Below, piece after piece: positions 44,003 through 57,745 of a stretch of DNA of 64,000 nt. Source of the stretch: Spizellomyces punctatus DAOM BR117 (lineage: Eukaryota; Chytridiomycota; Chytridiomycetes; Spizellomycetales; Spizellomycetaceae); contig NW_015971539.1 in assembly GCF_000182565.1 (NCBI RefSeq), positions 505,392-569,391 on the forward strand, read 5' to 3'. Every line of letters begins with the position of its first letter. Positions within the stretch are counted from its first letter, which is position 1. The notes below the pieces were generated by a model. The model was given only the letters and a program-made list of their open reading frames with translations. It did no database searches and was not told the DNA's origin. Made by a program: the position numbers and the translations under genes.

Positions 44003-45176
44003 ATGACACAGCTGGCTTCCCAACAACCGGCGACCAAAGCACCATTCGCAGACCTGAACTTGCGGCTCATTTGCCAAGACTGTCAAGACCCAGTACCAAA
44101 CATTGTGGAGGACTTTGCTGCTGGCGACTTGATTTGTGGCAACTGTGGTATTTATTGCTCGCATGTCCTTTGTGCCGTGTGCTCACTGAATTACCTGTTT
44201 AACCATGACTTCTATTTGCTTGACACTGCTTGTCACTTCAAGGTCTAGTGCTGGGAAACCGTATCATTGACACTCGGTCCGAATGGAGAACCTTCTCGAA
44301 CTCGGACGACAACACTGATGACCCATCTCGTGTAGGAGCAGCTGGGGACCCTCTCCTCGGCGGGATGAACCACATCGACTCTACCGTCATCTCTCAGAGG
44401 GATGGAGGTAGCGGTGCAGCTCGCGATTTGAGTCGGGTACACGGCAAAGCGACAAATCAAAAGAGCGAAAAGAACCTGATGACAGCGTTCAAGGAAATCC
44501 AGACCATGTGTGAACGGATTGGTTTATCGAAGCTAGTATCTGATTCCGCCAAGCAAATGTTCAAAAGAGCAGAAGATCAAAAGGTTCTGAGAGGGAAACC
44601 TCCCGTAGCGATCATGGCCGCGTGCATATATATTGGGTGTCGTGAAAATGGAAACACCCGTACTTTCAAGGAGATTTGTGCCCTCACCAAGGTGTCCAAA
44701 AAGGATATTGGCCGAATCTACAAAGTCCTGCAACCCCTCCTGGATAAGCCCTCCCAAGAAATCTCTTTAGACTCCTATGTCATCCGTTTTTCTTCTGCGT
44801 TGGACGTTGGTCAAGATGTCATAAGAGCTACTAGTGAGGTAAGGCATTGCGTTTATTGTCCTTTGCCCATGGGATGGTTGTATCAAATGATGCTACCATC
44901 CTTATATTTGCATGTACAACAAAGGTGTTGAAACGGGCCCAACATCTCGGTACCCTCGCTGGCAAAAGCCCCATCTCCATTGTTGCTGGATGCCTCTATT
45001 TTGTCAGCTGTCTTTCCAAAGATGATGAAATGAAGTCTGCAAGGGATATTGCAAATGTGGCGGGATGTACCGAGGCGACGTTGAAGAATGCGTACAAACT
45101 CCTGTATGATGCCAGGGAAGAGTTGGGCAAGGACCTGAGGATGGCAAAGGAACTCAAGGCTTTACCGGTGCCTTGA
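44003..45176 (+). CDS. Transcription initiation factor IIB
   Basis: General RNA polymerase II factor bridging TBP and the polymerase. The start MTQLASQQPATKAPF leads to the zinc ribbon (LICQDCQDPVPNIVEDFAAG, DLICGNCG|LVLGNRIIDTRSEWR across an intron; C-x2-C and C-x2-C visible). The B-reader/linker TFSNSDDNTDDPSRVGAAGD follows, then cyclin fold 1 (KNLMTAFKEIQTMCERIGLS, PPVAIMAACIYIGCRENGNT, RTFKEICALTKVSKKDIGRI) and cyclin fold 2 (VLKRAQHLGTLAGKSPISIV, ARDIANVAGCTEATLKNAYK). Stop at 45174-45176. Everything typical is present. Convergent with GPN1. Confidence 0.95.
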
Positions 45177-45788
45177 AGTGTGTCTGGGTTAGTTTTTGAG
45201 GAGACATTTTCCCTTAGTTAAGTATCTAACGCGGACGTCCCTCATCAAGATATTTTTGATAGCATTGTTTTTTCAGATAGAATTATCAGCATGGTAAAAT
45301 GTGTTGTTGGCATCAAGTGTAAATATTTAGAACCACGGTGGACGGTCGAGATTTTCTTTTGGTTTTGCGCATATTGTGCCGCATTGCGTGTTCTGTTACG
45401 AAAATTGTTGACAATATAATGTTGCTCGACATTACCGCTTAGCTGTGTGTTTGACTGAAAGTGGCCTCATAATTTAAGCCTGGAATTTGTAGGGTTCAGA
45501 GGCCCAACATCCTTTGTTCTTTGTAGGTAAATATTTCAGGGCCGAACACGCAGAGAATCCTATGCACATTTACACAACAAATAATGTACCCCACATGATG
45601 ACTAGGCCGTCATCCTTCTATAGCGTGAAGAAAGTTTTTTGCAATCACTCGTCGTTGCTATAGGCGACAGGGTAACATGTCCGAGAGAGACAATATTTGA
45701 TGCTTGTCCAGGCGCTACTCGTCGCTATGGATACTCCTCAGTTTCCGTTTGACAGCCACCGTTTGGTATTCCATATATACCTGTATCG
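45177..45788. other. Intergenic region between convergent TFIIB and GPN1 genes
   Basis: 0.6 kb of A/T-rich sequence with no supported gene; likely 3' UTRs of both genes. Confidence 0.45.
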
Positions 45789-47219
45789 CTATCCCCCAGC
45801 ATGGTTGCCTACAAGCCGTTTAAATGATATGTCTTCCATTCGATCCCGGGTTGCGTCTGCGTCTACATATGACCATAATGAGTGTCCAGCATGCAGAAAA
45901 AGTGATATACATGTCGACATACCATCCCCTGCAATCCCCTCTTCGTCCTCATCTTCTGCATGAGACTCGTCCACTATTGAGGAATGATGAGAATCCATGG
46001 TTGCGGTATAAGTGACTGATATGCGTACCTTTGGGATCAAGATTCACTTCCCGTCCTTTCTCCAGTGACAGATCATGCATTAGCTTATCAAGATTTTCGT
46101 CTCGTTGTTTTTGCTGACGTTCCTGTTTCTCGCGGAGGATTCTCTCAATTTCCGGTCTATACTCACTACAATGACGTCCAGAAGGTCAGCAACCGAGGCA
46201 TCTCAAGTCAAAAGCAAAGCGTATGTCCTACATACGTCTCATATTCCTTCCGCGCCTCATCAAAGGCTGTGAACAGCTCATCCATCCCCGCACCAGTCAC
46301 AGCCGATACACCCGCAACCCGAATTCCTTTGTAAAATTCTTCCAAGACCAAGCACATGGAGCTAACCAATCCACCCATATATGACGTATCTTCCTCCAGG
46401 GCAGCCTGGAAGGCCTCAAAATCCGTCATCCACTCGACAGCAAATTCATGGGACACGACATCCGTCTTATTGAAGACCAGGACGAAAGGAAGTTTTGTTT
46501 TGTAGAGTATGGAGCAGGCGTAAAGCATGTTGGACATGAAGGTTGCGGGACTTGTTGAGCGAGGGGTGTCGATAATGTAGGCGACCACGGTTGGGTACGT
46601 TGCGGCTAATGTGTCTGTTATGATGGCACCGGAGGCGGACCAGGTGAAGATTTCAATTTGTCCTGGAGTATCGAGGAGAACGTAGCTGAAATGGTGTGTG
46701 GGTGGCCAGGTCCGTAACGCGCCAGTCGACAACAAAAACTTACTCTAATGTTGGGGCTCGTTTATCGATCAAGTTGAGTACTTGATCAAATTTTGTTGTG
46801 AATAGATTCAGAGCAGTCAAGATTCCCCCGTTTGGACCAAGGTTGTATCTGCATATCAATTGGTCAAACTCCATCCTGACCCTCACCCAGCTCGGCACTC
46901 AACATACTGCTTCATAACTTCTTTGTAGTTCACTGTATCCCGAATGTCAATATTAGCTCCAAATGGGAGCTGTCCCACCGCCGGATCAAGATTAACGACG
47001 TATCCAGGTTTCTTGAGAGTGTGAATGTGTGAATTGATGCGCTAAAAGAGAAAAGAGCTGGTAAATGGGGAGATCACAATGGTTCAACTTAGGAAAATAA
47101 AAACGACATACCTGCATGAATGTTGTCTTTCCTGACCCAGCCATACCTATACAGATAATAACGGTAGGCTGGTGTCCTTCTGCCTGACCGGCAGACGGTG
47201 AAGAGTCTTGCAAACTCAT
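45789..47219 (-). CDS. GPN-loop GTPase 1 (NPA3/XAB1)
   Basis: Cytoplasmic GTPase needed for assembly and nuclear import of RNA polymerase II. The start [15 protein letters not shown] is followed by the P-loop [50 protein letters not shown], the defining GPN loop [56 protein letters not shown] and [14 protein letters not shown]. The C-terminal part is charged and coiled ([14 protein letters not shown]), then an acidic stretch ([11 protein letters not shown]), ending [17 protein letters not shown] with TAG at 45789-45791. About seven introns. Divergent from the universal stress protein gene (198 bases between starts). Confidence 0.93.
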
Positions 47220-47417
47220 TGTATTATGCTTTGTAAAAAACAAAAACTCGAAGTGATAGCTTGATTTGAAGGTGACATACACTGTTGCCATGACACTGAA
47301 ATCAGGCGTGTCGTTGACTCACGCTGACCCCTCTGTGTCATCACGTTCAAAAGCCTCGTCTCGCTTTTGCTTTTCGTTCACTCATCTACATTTTGACGTT
47401 TGCAAGTATATTTCAGT

Positions 47418-48243
47418 ATGTCAACTCAAACGGATAGCGTGTAAGGAGTTGATACCATGTTATTGGCGGTTCAAACACACCCATCTTACTCTCCCGGGAT
47501 AGATATAAAATACTCGTAGCTGCGAATAACACACCCGCCTCCTACAAGGCTCTCGAATATGCTGTAGACCTGTGCCGAAAGCTTAAAGTCGAGTACAAGC
47601 TGCTGATTGTGTATTTTGTGGCTTTGAACCCGAAGCAGAGTTTACCTTACATGTGAGTTTTGTTAGTAGATGTTGTATAGAGTTGATCGCTCTAACATTC
47701 AAAGATTATAGTGATCATTTGGAGAAAGCGTATAACATGGAAATCCAATCCAATGCGGAAAAAGATGTAGCGGAATGTAAGAGTTATCTAACAAAGAACT
47801 ATGCGGGCAAAGTAGGTCACTCGCGCCTCTTCTTCCATGGGTCACCTGTCTCACCATCTATCATGTGTTGGCAGGTCAACTATGAATTTGTTGAAGTGGA
47901 AGGTGAAGGCGAAACAGGCCCGTTGATTGAAGAGGTATGGCCAATACCAAAGATGTTCCTCTCCCTGCCAGGATTCTAAAAAGCCCGACGCTCTTCTGAT
48001 CAGTACATTAATGAAACACATCCCGATTTGGGCCTCTTTGTTGTGGGGACACGAAATCTGGGCAGTCTGAAAAGGTAACTGTCGAGTTTATACTGCTCTG
48101 CACTGCTCTTTCGGGGCCATTCTGATCATTGTCATCTCGATAGATGGGCACTCGGTTCCGTAAGTGACTACTGTCTTCATCACTTGCATTGTCCTGTTAC
48201 TGTCGTCAAAGACTTGGATTCGCATGTTGAGGATGGTTCTTGA
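47418..48243 (+). CDS. Universal stress protein family member
   Basis: Small single-domain USP of about 160 residues. MSTQTDSV|YKILVAANNTPASYK across the first intron, then ALEYAVDLCRKLKVEYKLL and IVYFVALNPKQSLPY, a long helix HLEKAYNMEIQSNAEKDVAE, VNYEFVEVEGEGETGPLIEE, and the ATP-binding signature VVGTRNLGSLKRWALGSVSD with YCLHHLHCPVTVVKD. The G-2x-G-9x-G-S pattern implies nucleotide binding. The substrate or partner is unknown. Stop TGA 48241-48243. At least six introns for a short protein. Confidence 0.88.
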
Positions 48244-48373
48244 TTGTTTAAAATAACGATATAAAATAAACTTTCTACATTATTGAGGCGGAGGCTACTA
48301 AGCACGCGTCACAAAGTGTTCTAAAGCCCCAAGCAACCCGCAGCTCACCAGTGATCTAATTTCTACTTGCACC

Positions 48374-49959
<1,586 letters not shown>

Positions 49960-50129
49960 TTGATATTGTACAGAGTATGCTGGCAGGGTGTAACGCAGAG
50001 AAGAAACGGACAGCAGCTCGCATAGGTAATACTTGTAACAGGATAAGAATAATGATTATGATCATGCCCATGAACACCACCCCATGCTCTATACACCATC
50101 CACCATCTATGCCCAATCACAGCACCACT

Positions 50130-51492
50130 TTAAACCCTTCTTTTGATTCCACCAATCGTTCGAATCTTTTTGGCAGCCTCTAAAGCAGTCTCCTCCCTTT
50201 TCTTCCTCTCCTCAGCCGCCTGTTTAACCATCTTCATGGACTCAGCGAAACTCAGCTTCTGAATCTGTGCCATTCCCTGGTGCTGGACAGCCCTGGCGAC
50301 TGGGTTCAACGCAGGAATGTTACACAAGCGTCGGAAGGACGGGTTCTTGAGAGCAAACGTTTGCAAGAGTGTGAACGCGTTTGTGGAGATCCAGTACATG
50401 AAAATTGCCTGAGATTGAAAGAGTTATATTAAATTATGGTTCGGGCACTCAAGATATTAGGATGAAGGGCCTCACCGATGGAAGTTGAGCTGTGAAAGGT
50501 ATGGATCCAATCAAGGCTATACGCAAAACGTTTTTAAAGGTCGCTGTTTGGGCATTGTTGACTTGAGTTCCCATTTCTGCCCCAAGCTACAAAAGATACC
50601 AAAAATATGAGCATCCACATCAATAAGTGACAGGGACCTTCATGTTGAGATTTTCACAACATACCTCCATGACAGCCAACATTCCCAAACTCGCCACAAT
50701 CGGTAACACATAGGTCGGGTCGGGGATGGACAAATTCGCAAACCACGCCAATCCCCCCGTCTCAAACCCAGGCACAGGCAGCTCAGCCATTCCCTTAAGG
50801 CCAAAGAAAAACGAAATGAACACTGGGGCTTGAACAAGAGCAATTAACCCTCCCAAGGGGTTAACACCCGCGTTCTTGTATTCTTCCCTCAATTTCTGCA
50901 GGGCCTTTTGTGCTCCGACCATATCGCCTTCAGCTCTCAGACGGGTCATTTCGTCCTGGAGTGGTTTGGTCTTGTGGCTGATGTTATTCATCTTTGCCGA
51001 ACTGCGCTGAACGCGGAGGATGAGAGGGGTCAAAGCCACTCGGATCAAGAGGGTGGTCGCCATGATGGTAGCCCACCATGGTAGACCTGTGGTGACATAA
51101 ACAGCTTCAATAAGGGACTGGGCTAATCCTGCGGGAGTGGAGTTGCAGAGGCCAAGAGTTTTCAGGTCCCCCAGGTGGGATATGGATGTTAGCGCTGGTT
51201 GGAGGGTTGCGTCCAGAAGGGTGGGATCAGAGAGAAAGGATGGGGTTGTGCTTGTCGTGGTTGTGATTGCGTCGGTAGGTGGTACTGGAGGTGAAATAGC
51301 GTCTGTGGAGCTCGGTGGGGTCGGTACGGCACTGGTCTGTGCAGCGGTAGCTACAGGTTCCTCCACCTCCTTGGTCTTGGAGGACCAGAAATTCCGTCGC
51401 GTTTGGGCAATTGGCGCTGTCCATGGAACAGAAAGACGAGTCGCTCTCTGACTTAGGGTGCGAAATGCGGGAGTTGCAATGGGTCGAAACAA
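50130..51492 (-). CDS. OXA1: Mitochondrial inner-membrane insertase OXA1
   Basis: YidC/Oxa1/Alb3 insertase that puts mitochondria-encoded and some imported proteins into the inner membrane. The N-terminal part (FRPIATPAFRTLSQRATRLS, later RRNFWSSKTKE) is basic and hydroxylated, a presequence. Then a Pro/Thr-rich linker and the insertase core: GLPWWATIMATTLLIRVALT (first helix with the conserved Arg), the coiled hairpin VQRSSAKMNNISHKTKPLQD, NPLGGLIALVQAPVFISFFF, ANLSIPDPTYVLPIVASLGM, AIFMYWISTNAFTLLQTFAL. The tail is a Lys/Glu-rich helix (MKMVKQAAEERKKREE), the ribosome-binding end, to TIGGIKRRV. The start is unresolved: 51492 is TTG in frame, so the ATG is probably in a small upstream exon. 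Confidence 0.9.
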
Positions 51493-51989
51493 TGCATTGG
51501 TGCACTTTCCTACTGGCGGCCTGCACGAAATTCGTAGATCACACGTCAGTCAATCTAAACGCTTATCCATACCTAATGATTTCAAATAGGGCATACCTAT
51601 GTTGACTTCCCCATATCTGGTTCAACGTTCTCGTCCGCACCGTCAGTGCAGAAAGTGACCTTATGCCTGACATTTTTTGCCCCAAACTCTTCCTCCAAAT
51701 TCAAACTGCTTGGAAGAACGCAGCTCTTGGGCGAAATGTCCGATATGTTGTCATGACAACGTCTGATCTCGTGACTTCTGGACATTGGGAACTGGACTAG
51801 TCGCACAGCGTAAGCGCAGAGCGTGTCTTGTTTGTTCTTCTGCCTTCCTCTCGACATGTGTAAGTTACTCGAATTTCCTGCACGGCTTTCGACGTAGACA
51901 TTGCTGATACATTTCATCCCACAGGTAAACATATTCTAAACGCACAGGTAAACTCTTATTGCTCTCCGGGTCCCCAATTACGTTCTAAG
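51493..51989. other. Divergent region between OXA1 and the CHY zinc-finger gene
   Basis: No complete gene. First exons of both neighbours probably lie here; atgtgtaagt near 51856 is a candidate short first exon with a strong donor for the CHY gene, but the reading frame did not join. Confidence 0.35.
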
Positions 51990-52499
51990 CAACTCCAAGG
52001 TCTCCATTCGAGCACCATGCTGCCAAAAGTGGTACGACTGTCCCGAGTGCCATCAGGAAGTATCGGATCATAACCTACGGTAAGTTCTCAATTCTGGCGC
52101 ACAGAAGAAGCGTGTATTGATAGATATCCTAGAAAAACCGTGGAAATGGTGATGGCGTGTAAAAAGTGCAAAAAGGTATTTCGGAAAGATATGAGGTGGG
52201 TAAACGGCCGCGTGTTCTTTGGAGTTTTTGAATGTGATTCTCATCATAACTATAGCAATTATGAGGAAGAGGACGAGTATTGCCCAAATTGTGATAATCA
52301 CTACGTGATCGAGGCGAAAACACCTCAAATGGTTCGTATTTCGGCCAGCGTCGTCTCATATTTTTGCGCAGAATCTCATCTTGCGCTTTGTGCATAGGGA
52401 ATTGGAATTGAAGGCGATGATCCACGATTGGTCAAGGATTTTAGAAAGAAGCAGGCGCAGATAGTTGAGGAAGATTTCATGTCGGATCGGTTGGGATGA
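51990..52499 (+). CDS. CHY-type zinc-finger protein
   Basis: About 120 residues are readable over three to four exons: VSIRAPCCQKWYDCPECHQE and VSDHNLR (C-C, C-x2-CH, H: CHY finger ligands), KTVEMVMACKKCKKVFRKDM (CKKC), EEEDEYCPNCDNHYVIEAKT (CPNC) and the tail IEGDDPRLVKDFRKKQAQIV ending FMSDRLG, TGA 52497-52499. This is the pattern of stand-alone fungal/animal CHY-domain proteins, whose job is not well defined; the yeast relative Hot13 works in the mitochondrial intermembrane space with small Tims, but I cannot say this is that orthologue. The 5' exon and start are unresolved. Confidence 0.7.
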
Positions 52500-52652
52500 G
52501 ACTGGTCTGGGGGGTATTGGATTTGGCGGTACGGGTAGTGCTGGCACTTGCGGTATGCCGATATTGGTTACATAAAGTACAAAAACAATAGTAATACTAA
52601 GAACACATTCAGTGAAAGCTTATTCCGCCTCACATTCGGGTGACAGTGGACT

Positions 52653-53875
52653 CTATGTATTGCGATCCTGTTCTTCCAGATACTGCCGAATAGCAGTAGA
52701 ACTAATCTTCAACCTCATGTTATCGCGATCAACGTTGGCAGATTTGGGCGATATTACATTAATTGTATAAATATCGAGTGGATTTAAACCTTGCTCCTTT
52801 CTCAAAGTATTCACTATGGTAGAGAGATTAACATCAGAACAAAACCACTACGAGAATGGAATAAATAGCCCATACCAGCTTCACATCCTTTAAGGGTCTC
52901 GGCGGATCCCACAATCGCCTGCAAAGTGGCATCATAGCGCGTAGGACCATACTCATCCGAAATGGGTACGACATCATAAGCAATCTTGGTTCCTCGAATG
53001 CGATTTAGAAAGGCTCGTACATTGGCGAGGCGAAATTCGAGGGGTTCCATTTTACTCGATGCTTTTTTGCGGGACAGGCGGTCGGGGCTCAAGTCTTTTG
53101 ATCGCATTAGTGTCTCGCTCGTCACGTCTATAGCAAAACTTAATCCTTACCCATGACACCGCATACCAATCTCGTTCTAGTCAACCAGGCTGCAGCCGTC
53201 AGCAAAATCTTGTGTCCACTATGAAGGTGATCAAATGTACCTCCCAGTGCTACATGATCGTAAGCGGCTGGCCTGTCTCCCGCCGTCGTCGATGATAGTG
53301 GCGGCGATGGATTAGAGATGGGTTCATCGATATCTGCAATGTCTGGCTCAGGAATCTCAATTAGATGAAGGTGCTGAAGGTTATCTTTCCCTCTTCGAAC
53401 GTTGACAGTCGCCAGAAGGACTTGATCTACAAGAGTCGTTAGTGACTCTATTCTTCAAGAATGGCAAGGCACCACACGCATTACCTTCAGGGTATCCAAC
53501 AAACCCATCCACATCCTCCGCGAGCCACGGGTCATACCCACACCATCCTTCAAATATAATATCAACGTTTACCAGAGGGACATGCAATCCGTAAGCCGTG
53601 TTCGACGCGGCTGTATAGAGCTTGCACAAGAGCGATTGGATTTCTCCCCATTTTTGGACCGGAGTGTGTGTTGTGGAGGTTAGGTCTGGGCTGGAGAGTA
53701 TAATTGTCAACTGCGGTGGTGAAGTGGGCTTGGGGATGCAGAGTTGGGTTATTGAGGCGGTTATAAGGTTGAGGCTGCGGGTGAGCGTAGAGGAGAGGGT
53801 TGGGAGAGAGAGTGGTAAGAGGAGGGAGTGTGGACGCCGTTGGTCTTGTTCGCTTTGGGGTAGTGGTGATGGCAT
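52653..53875 (-). CDS. Pantetheine-phosphate adenylyltransferase (CAB4/PPAT type)
   Basis: Transfers AMP from ATP to 4'-phosphopantetheine, the fourth step of CoA synthesis. The start [20 protein letters not shown] opens an N-terminal domain rich in Ser/Thr/Leu, as in fungal enzymes. The catalytic part begins [20 protein letters not shown] with the TFDHLHSGH nucleotidyltransferase motif (T/HxGH), then [60 protein letters not shown] and the end [18 protein letters not shown], where the ISSTxIR motif is typical. Stop TAG 52653-52655. Motifs intact. The 5' frame extends above 53875 without an ATG. Confidence 0.88.
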
Positions 53876-54752
53876 GATTGGAATGCAAATGTAGTGTTCT
53901 GACAAGAAACGGTCGTCTGATGATACGCGTTCATTTTCTTTAGTTTCATAGTTTGTTAAGTTGTAGGAACGTTCAGATTCTCGAGGACCTTTGGAGACTC
54001 TTCGGGGAAGCAAAAGAGAGTCTGCTTGGTCTTGTCATTCAAATATCACCTTAAGTTGGTGTGTGGTTTGCAGGCGGCGGAAGAGGTCACTCTGATACCA
54101 ACACATCGAATGAGTCGGCAACTTCCATGACCCCGAAGTGCACCTTATTCATCTCGATATGCTGAGGATGCATGCAAGCGGGGTGCCACGATCCATTGAT
54201 ATCATTGATATCACATATCTGATATGGGCAACATGCTCGGACATACTCCAGTCAACCCTACCAGGATACAGCTGTGTCCCGTAGGTTACGTTGCTGCATT
54301 CCGAATAAAATAAAAATAAACTTGTGGCAGCTCATGCGGCGAGAAGTTGCATTGATGGTGTAATTGCTCACATAGCCCTGTTTTTCATCTAGTATGGGGA
54401 TAGCATGCCAATCCATCGACATTATACAGATGTTTGAATCTTGATGGTTGTTCACACTATCCATCAGAGTCATATATATCTCCAAACGATTACCTGGAAT
54501 AACGCAGAGTATTTCCCCACGTCCTGATTTGTGAAGGATGGAATCTGGCAGAATCTGAATCCACTCGACCCACCCACTTGTCATGCCGTTGTTGAAGCTG
54601 GGCTGGATATCGGTTCAGAAAGCGCTGCTGGGGTTAGGGTTAGGGTTACTCGCCTCATCACATGATTGTTCGTGGCTGGGAGAGGCAAGCGCTTGCTGAC
54701 TCACACACCTCCGACTTATCCTGCAAGAAGGGCATCTCAGATCCGTATTACA
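53876..54752. other. Divergent region between PPAT and EXO70 with telomere-like repeat
   Basis: About 0.9 kb without a supported gene. The most notable content is three TTAGGG units at 54631-54648 and a doublet ttgatatcattgatatca near 54196-54213. A frame from ATG 54662 is open in the frame of the first EXO70 exon. Confidence 0.5.
54631..54648 (+). repeat. Interstitial telomere-like repeat (gggtta)x3
   Basis: The string gggttagggttagggtta is three perfect units of the TTAGGG telomere repeat used by most fungi and animals. It lies about 100 bases upstream of the likely EXO70 first exon, G-rich strand in the direction of EXO70. Confidence 0.9.
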
Positions 54753-57446
54753 CCATGGTTTACATTGAAAGGTAAATATTCACACTCCCGTGTTTTTCAT
54801 CCGTATTCACGCAAGTGTGTAGCCATACAGACACGCACTTGGAGCGGAGGAGGGAATTGGAGAGGGTTTTGTATCAGGTATAGTACTGAGCTGCCGAAAC
54901 CTCGTTTCCACCCGGTCACGAATAGAAGCCTATGTTTAGGACATTCAAGAGCTGGAACTCCTCCAAGAAAGCCTAAGCAAAACTTCTGTACTCTCCGAGC
55001 GTATTGTATGTCAATTGACGAAATGGATTACTTGAAGACGCGTGATTTCATATCGCTTTTGTTTGCAGGAGACAATGCTGAACTCCTTTGATGTGCGACT
55101 GGGCAAACTTGAGACGTCGATACTACCTATACATCGGAGTACGCAAAAGCTCACAAAACTTTATGACCGTAAGCTTAATATTGCTTGAGCCAGGATGTTG
55201 CGGGTAGTTGATGCTTTTACTTTAACTGCTAGATATCAGTTCGTCGTTGGATCAGGTTCAAATTGTGGTAGATTATTTTGATATTGGGACAAAGGAGGAA
55301 CCGTTTATTGCCAAAGGGTATGTCTTGCTGATTGGTTGTGCTATTGCAGATTCAAATGTAGCAGATTGATTTATGTTGCGCACATAGGCCACAGGAGGAG
55401 GACATGGCACCTTTCTTGAAATCGGTTGAGTCGCTCAAAGATGCGTTGACTTATTTACAAAAGACGAAATACAAGGCTTCCGACCGGGCCATTATTCATT
55501 TGGTATGCATCACATTCTCGACGGAAAGGCAAACGCCAACTTTTTCTAATAAAACGTCAAAGAAATATATGCTCACGAAAGCCCTCGGTCAACTCAATAA
55601 CCTCTTTCGAAAATGGCTCACAACCGCCAGTACACCCCATGATCCCCAAGCAAACCCAGATCCTCCCCAGATTCCGGAACCAACACTCAAAAACATACAA
55701 AAACTCGCCACGGAGCTCCAAACGTCCAGTATAGGCGACCTGGATTTTCCACCAGTCTATCTCAAGATCTACGAAGAAGTTCGCACGCAGTTCTTGGTTA
55801 GGTGCTTGGCGTCCCTTGTTGCAACTGCGAGGGAACAGGAGAAAGTAGATCGAAAGGCATATCAGAAGGGCACATGTGCATTCGTTCCGCTTGTTGGATG
55901 GTTGTTGAAACTACTCAAGGTAGGTGTGCTTCATGTTACCTTGTCCCTGGTGGCGTATATGAATTTTTTTGAATGCAGGCCGAAAAAGACCTTGTAAACA
56001 AACTCCTGCCCAAATCATCCGCACCCACAATTTTCCAAACCACCATTGCTGCCCCGATTGATACGGTCGTTGAAATCGGGGAAGCCATGTGTGCGCGTGT
56101 CAAGAGGAATGTTGCCAAGAGAGAGTATGCGGATGTGTTTCTTTTGGTAGACGTTGTGGAAGGCTTATTGGGATATTTGAAAGAGTTTGAGGGTGTTATT
56201 GCGGTAAGGTGCACTAGAGGGAGGATGTTGCTAAGCATTTCCGAGGTGCTGATTGTGTATCTTCGTGCATTTGGCGCAGTATGCTGGAGCAAAGGGGAAC
56301 GACATCGTCGAGCTGGCAGGGAATTGCAAAGCGGTTGTCGTTCAGGCTCTCGGACAGTTTTGCGAGGATGTCAAGGTACGTTGTTTTCAAATTTTGTCCA
56401 TGACCACATTTCCCCTCACCGCCTGACCTTGTTGTACAGAACGATACAAATAAGGGATCAGTAGCTGCTGACGGGACAGTGCACGAGTTGACCAGTACGG
56501 TAGGATTGACCTTTTGGGGGCTATATCCTAAAAAGCTACTTATACAAGGACCGTAGACGCTCAACACCCTTCGACGATTGGTCGACTATCACACCGCCAT
56601 TGACCTGATCATCTCTGATGCAGCAGTAATTATCTCACATTCGACTTGTCACATAGGAATAGTTACTTACGATTTTTTACATAGCCCCCACTCACATCCC
56701 AACGATTCACATCCCTCCTCTCAACCGTCCTCTCAGCACTGTACACAACCATCGACCAAAAATCTAAATCATACAAGAAACCCACATTGGCGTCCATTTT
56801 CTTAATGAACAATTACCATTACGTTTATAAGAATTTACGGGCAAGTCGACTTGCGGATGTTGCTGAGTCTGATGATGTGGAGAGGGTTGAAAAACTTTGG
56901 GGAAGACAGAGGGAGGTATACAGAGATAGGTAATAGGTCTGAGGTATGCGATATCCTGTTTCTCTTATTCAAGTGTTTTCTCTTGTAGCTGGAAACCGGT
57001 CATTGAGGCCATAACTGATAAGGGCCTAGCGATCGCCCCTAATACAAAGACCTTAACCAAATCGCAGAAGGAAACAATCAAGGATAAATTCAAGGTATTG
57101 AACTACGTATTTTTCCAGCCTCACTGGAGCTAACCCTTCGAAACCTTTCTCAGTCATTCAACAATGAGTTCGACGAAACTTATAAGCAACAGAAAACCTA
57201 CTCGATACCCGACCCTGAACTCCGCGCTGTAGTCATCAAAGACGTAAAAGCGATTTTATTACCTTTCTACAGAGGGTTTCATGACAAGTAAGTATTGAGC
57301 ATTAATTGTTCTTTCAACTGGCATTGATTTGGTTTTCAAGGTTTATTGGAATGGAGTTTACGAAGAATCTCGATAAATACGTTCGATACTCGCCAAAAAC
57401 TCTCGAATTGGCTATCGAAAAGTTCTTCGATACTGGTGCTTTGTAG
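54753..57446 (+). CDS. EXO70: Exocyst complex component EXO70
   Basis: Subunit of the exocyst that anchors secretory vesicles to PI(4,5)P2-rich plasma membrane and binds Rho GTPases. N-terminal coiled coil: RRRELERVLYQ|DIQELELLQE, SLSKTSVLSERI|ETMLN. Then FDVRLGKLETSILPIHRSTQ, ISSSLDQVQIVVDYFD, EEDMAPFLKSVESLKDALTY, YMLTKALGQLNNLFRKWLTT, VRTQFLVRCLASLVATARE, TGTVHELTSTT-type block (GTVHELTSTTLNTLRRLVDY), SIFLMNNYHYVYKNLRAS, and the C-terminal domain SFNNEFDETYKQQKTYSIPD, AILLPFYRGFHDKF, KYVRYSPKTLELAIEKFFD. Stop TAG 57444-57446. All family landmarks are in order. The start is uncertain: ATG 54753 (MVYIE) or 54662; the join to exon 2 is not settled. Confidence 0.88.
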
Positions 57447-57745
57447 AATGATTTTCGGTTTCGTACTATATCCACCGGTAGTTCTGCCCATAGATGTAGT
57501 TTTAAAAGATTTGTTAGCATGGATTTGTTTCAATGCATTTATTTAAGTGAAAAGGATCGGAGACGATGATAAGTAAAAGTTTTGGATCTGGCAATGTAAG
57601 GATAAAAGAAGTACATTTACAAGTCGGAGAATAATGATTACGTAAGCTATTGATCGGGCGGGATGGGTGCAGTGGTTGGTTTCGTTATTTTTTGGATGTT
57701 TGTTTTTGGGTCTTGTTTAGTATCATTTCTTTTGCATTTGGCGAG

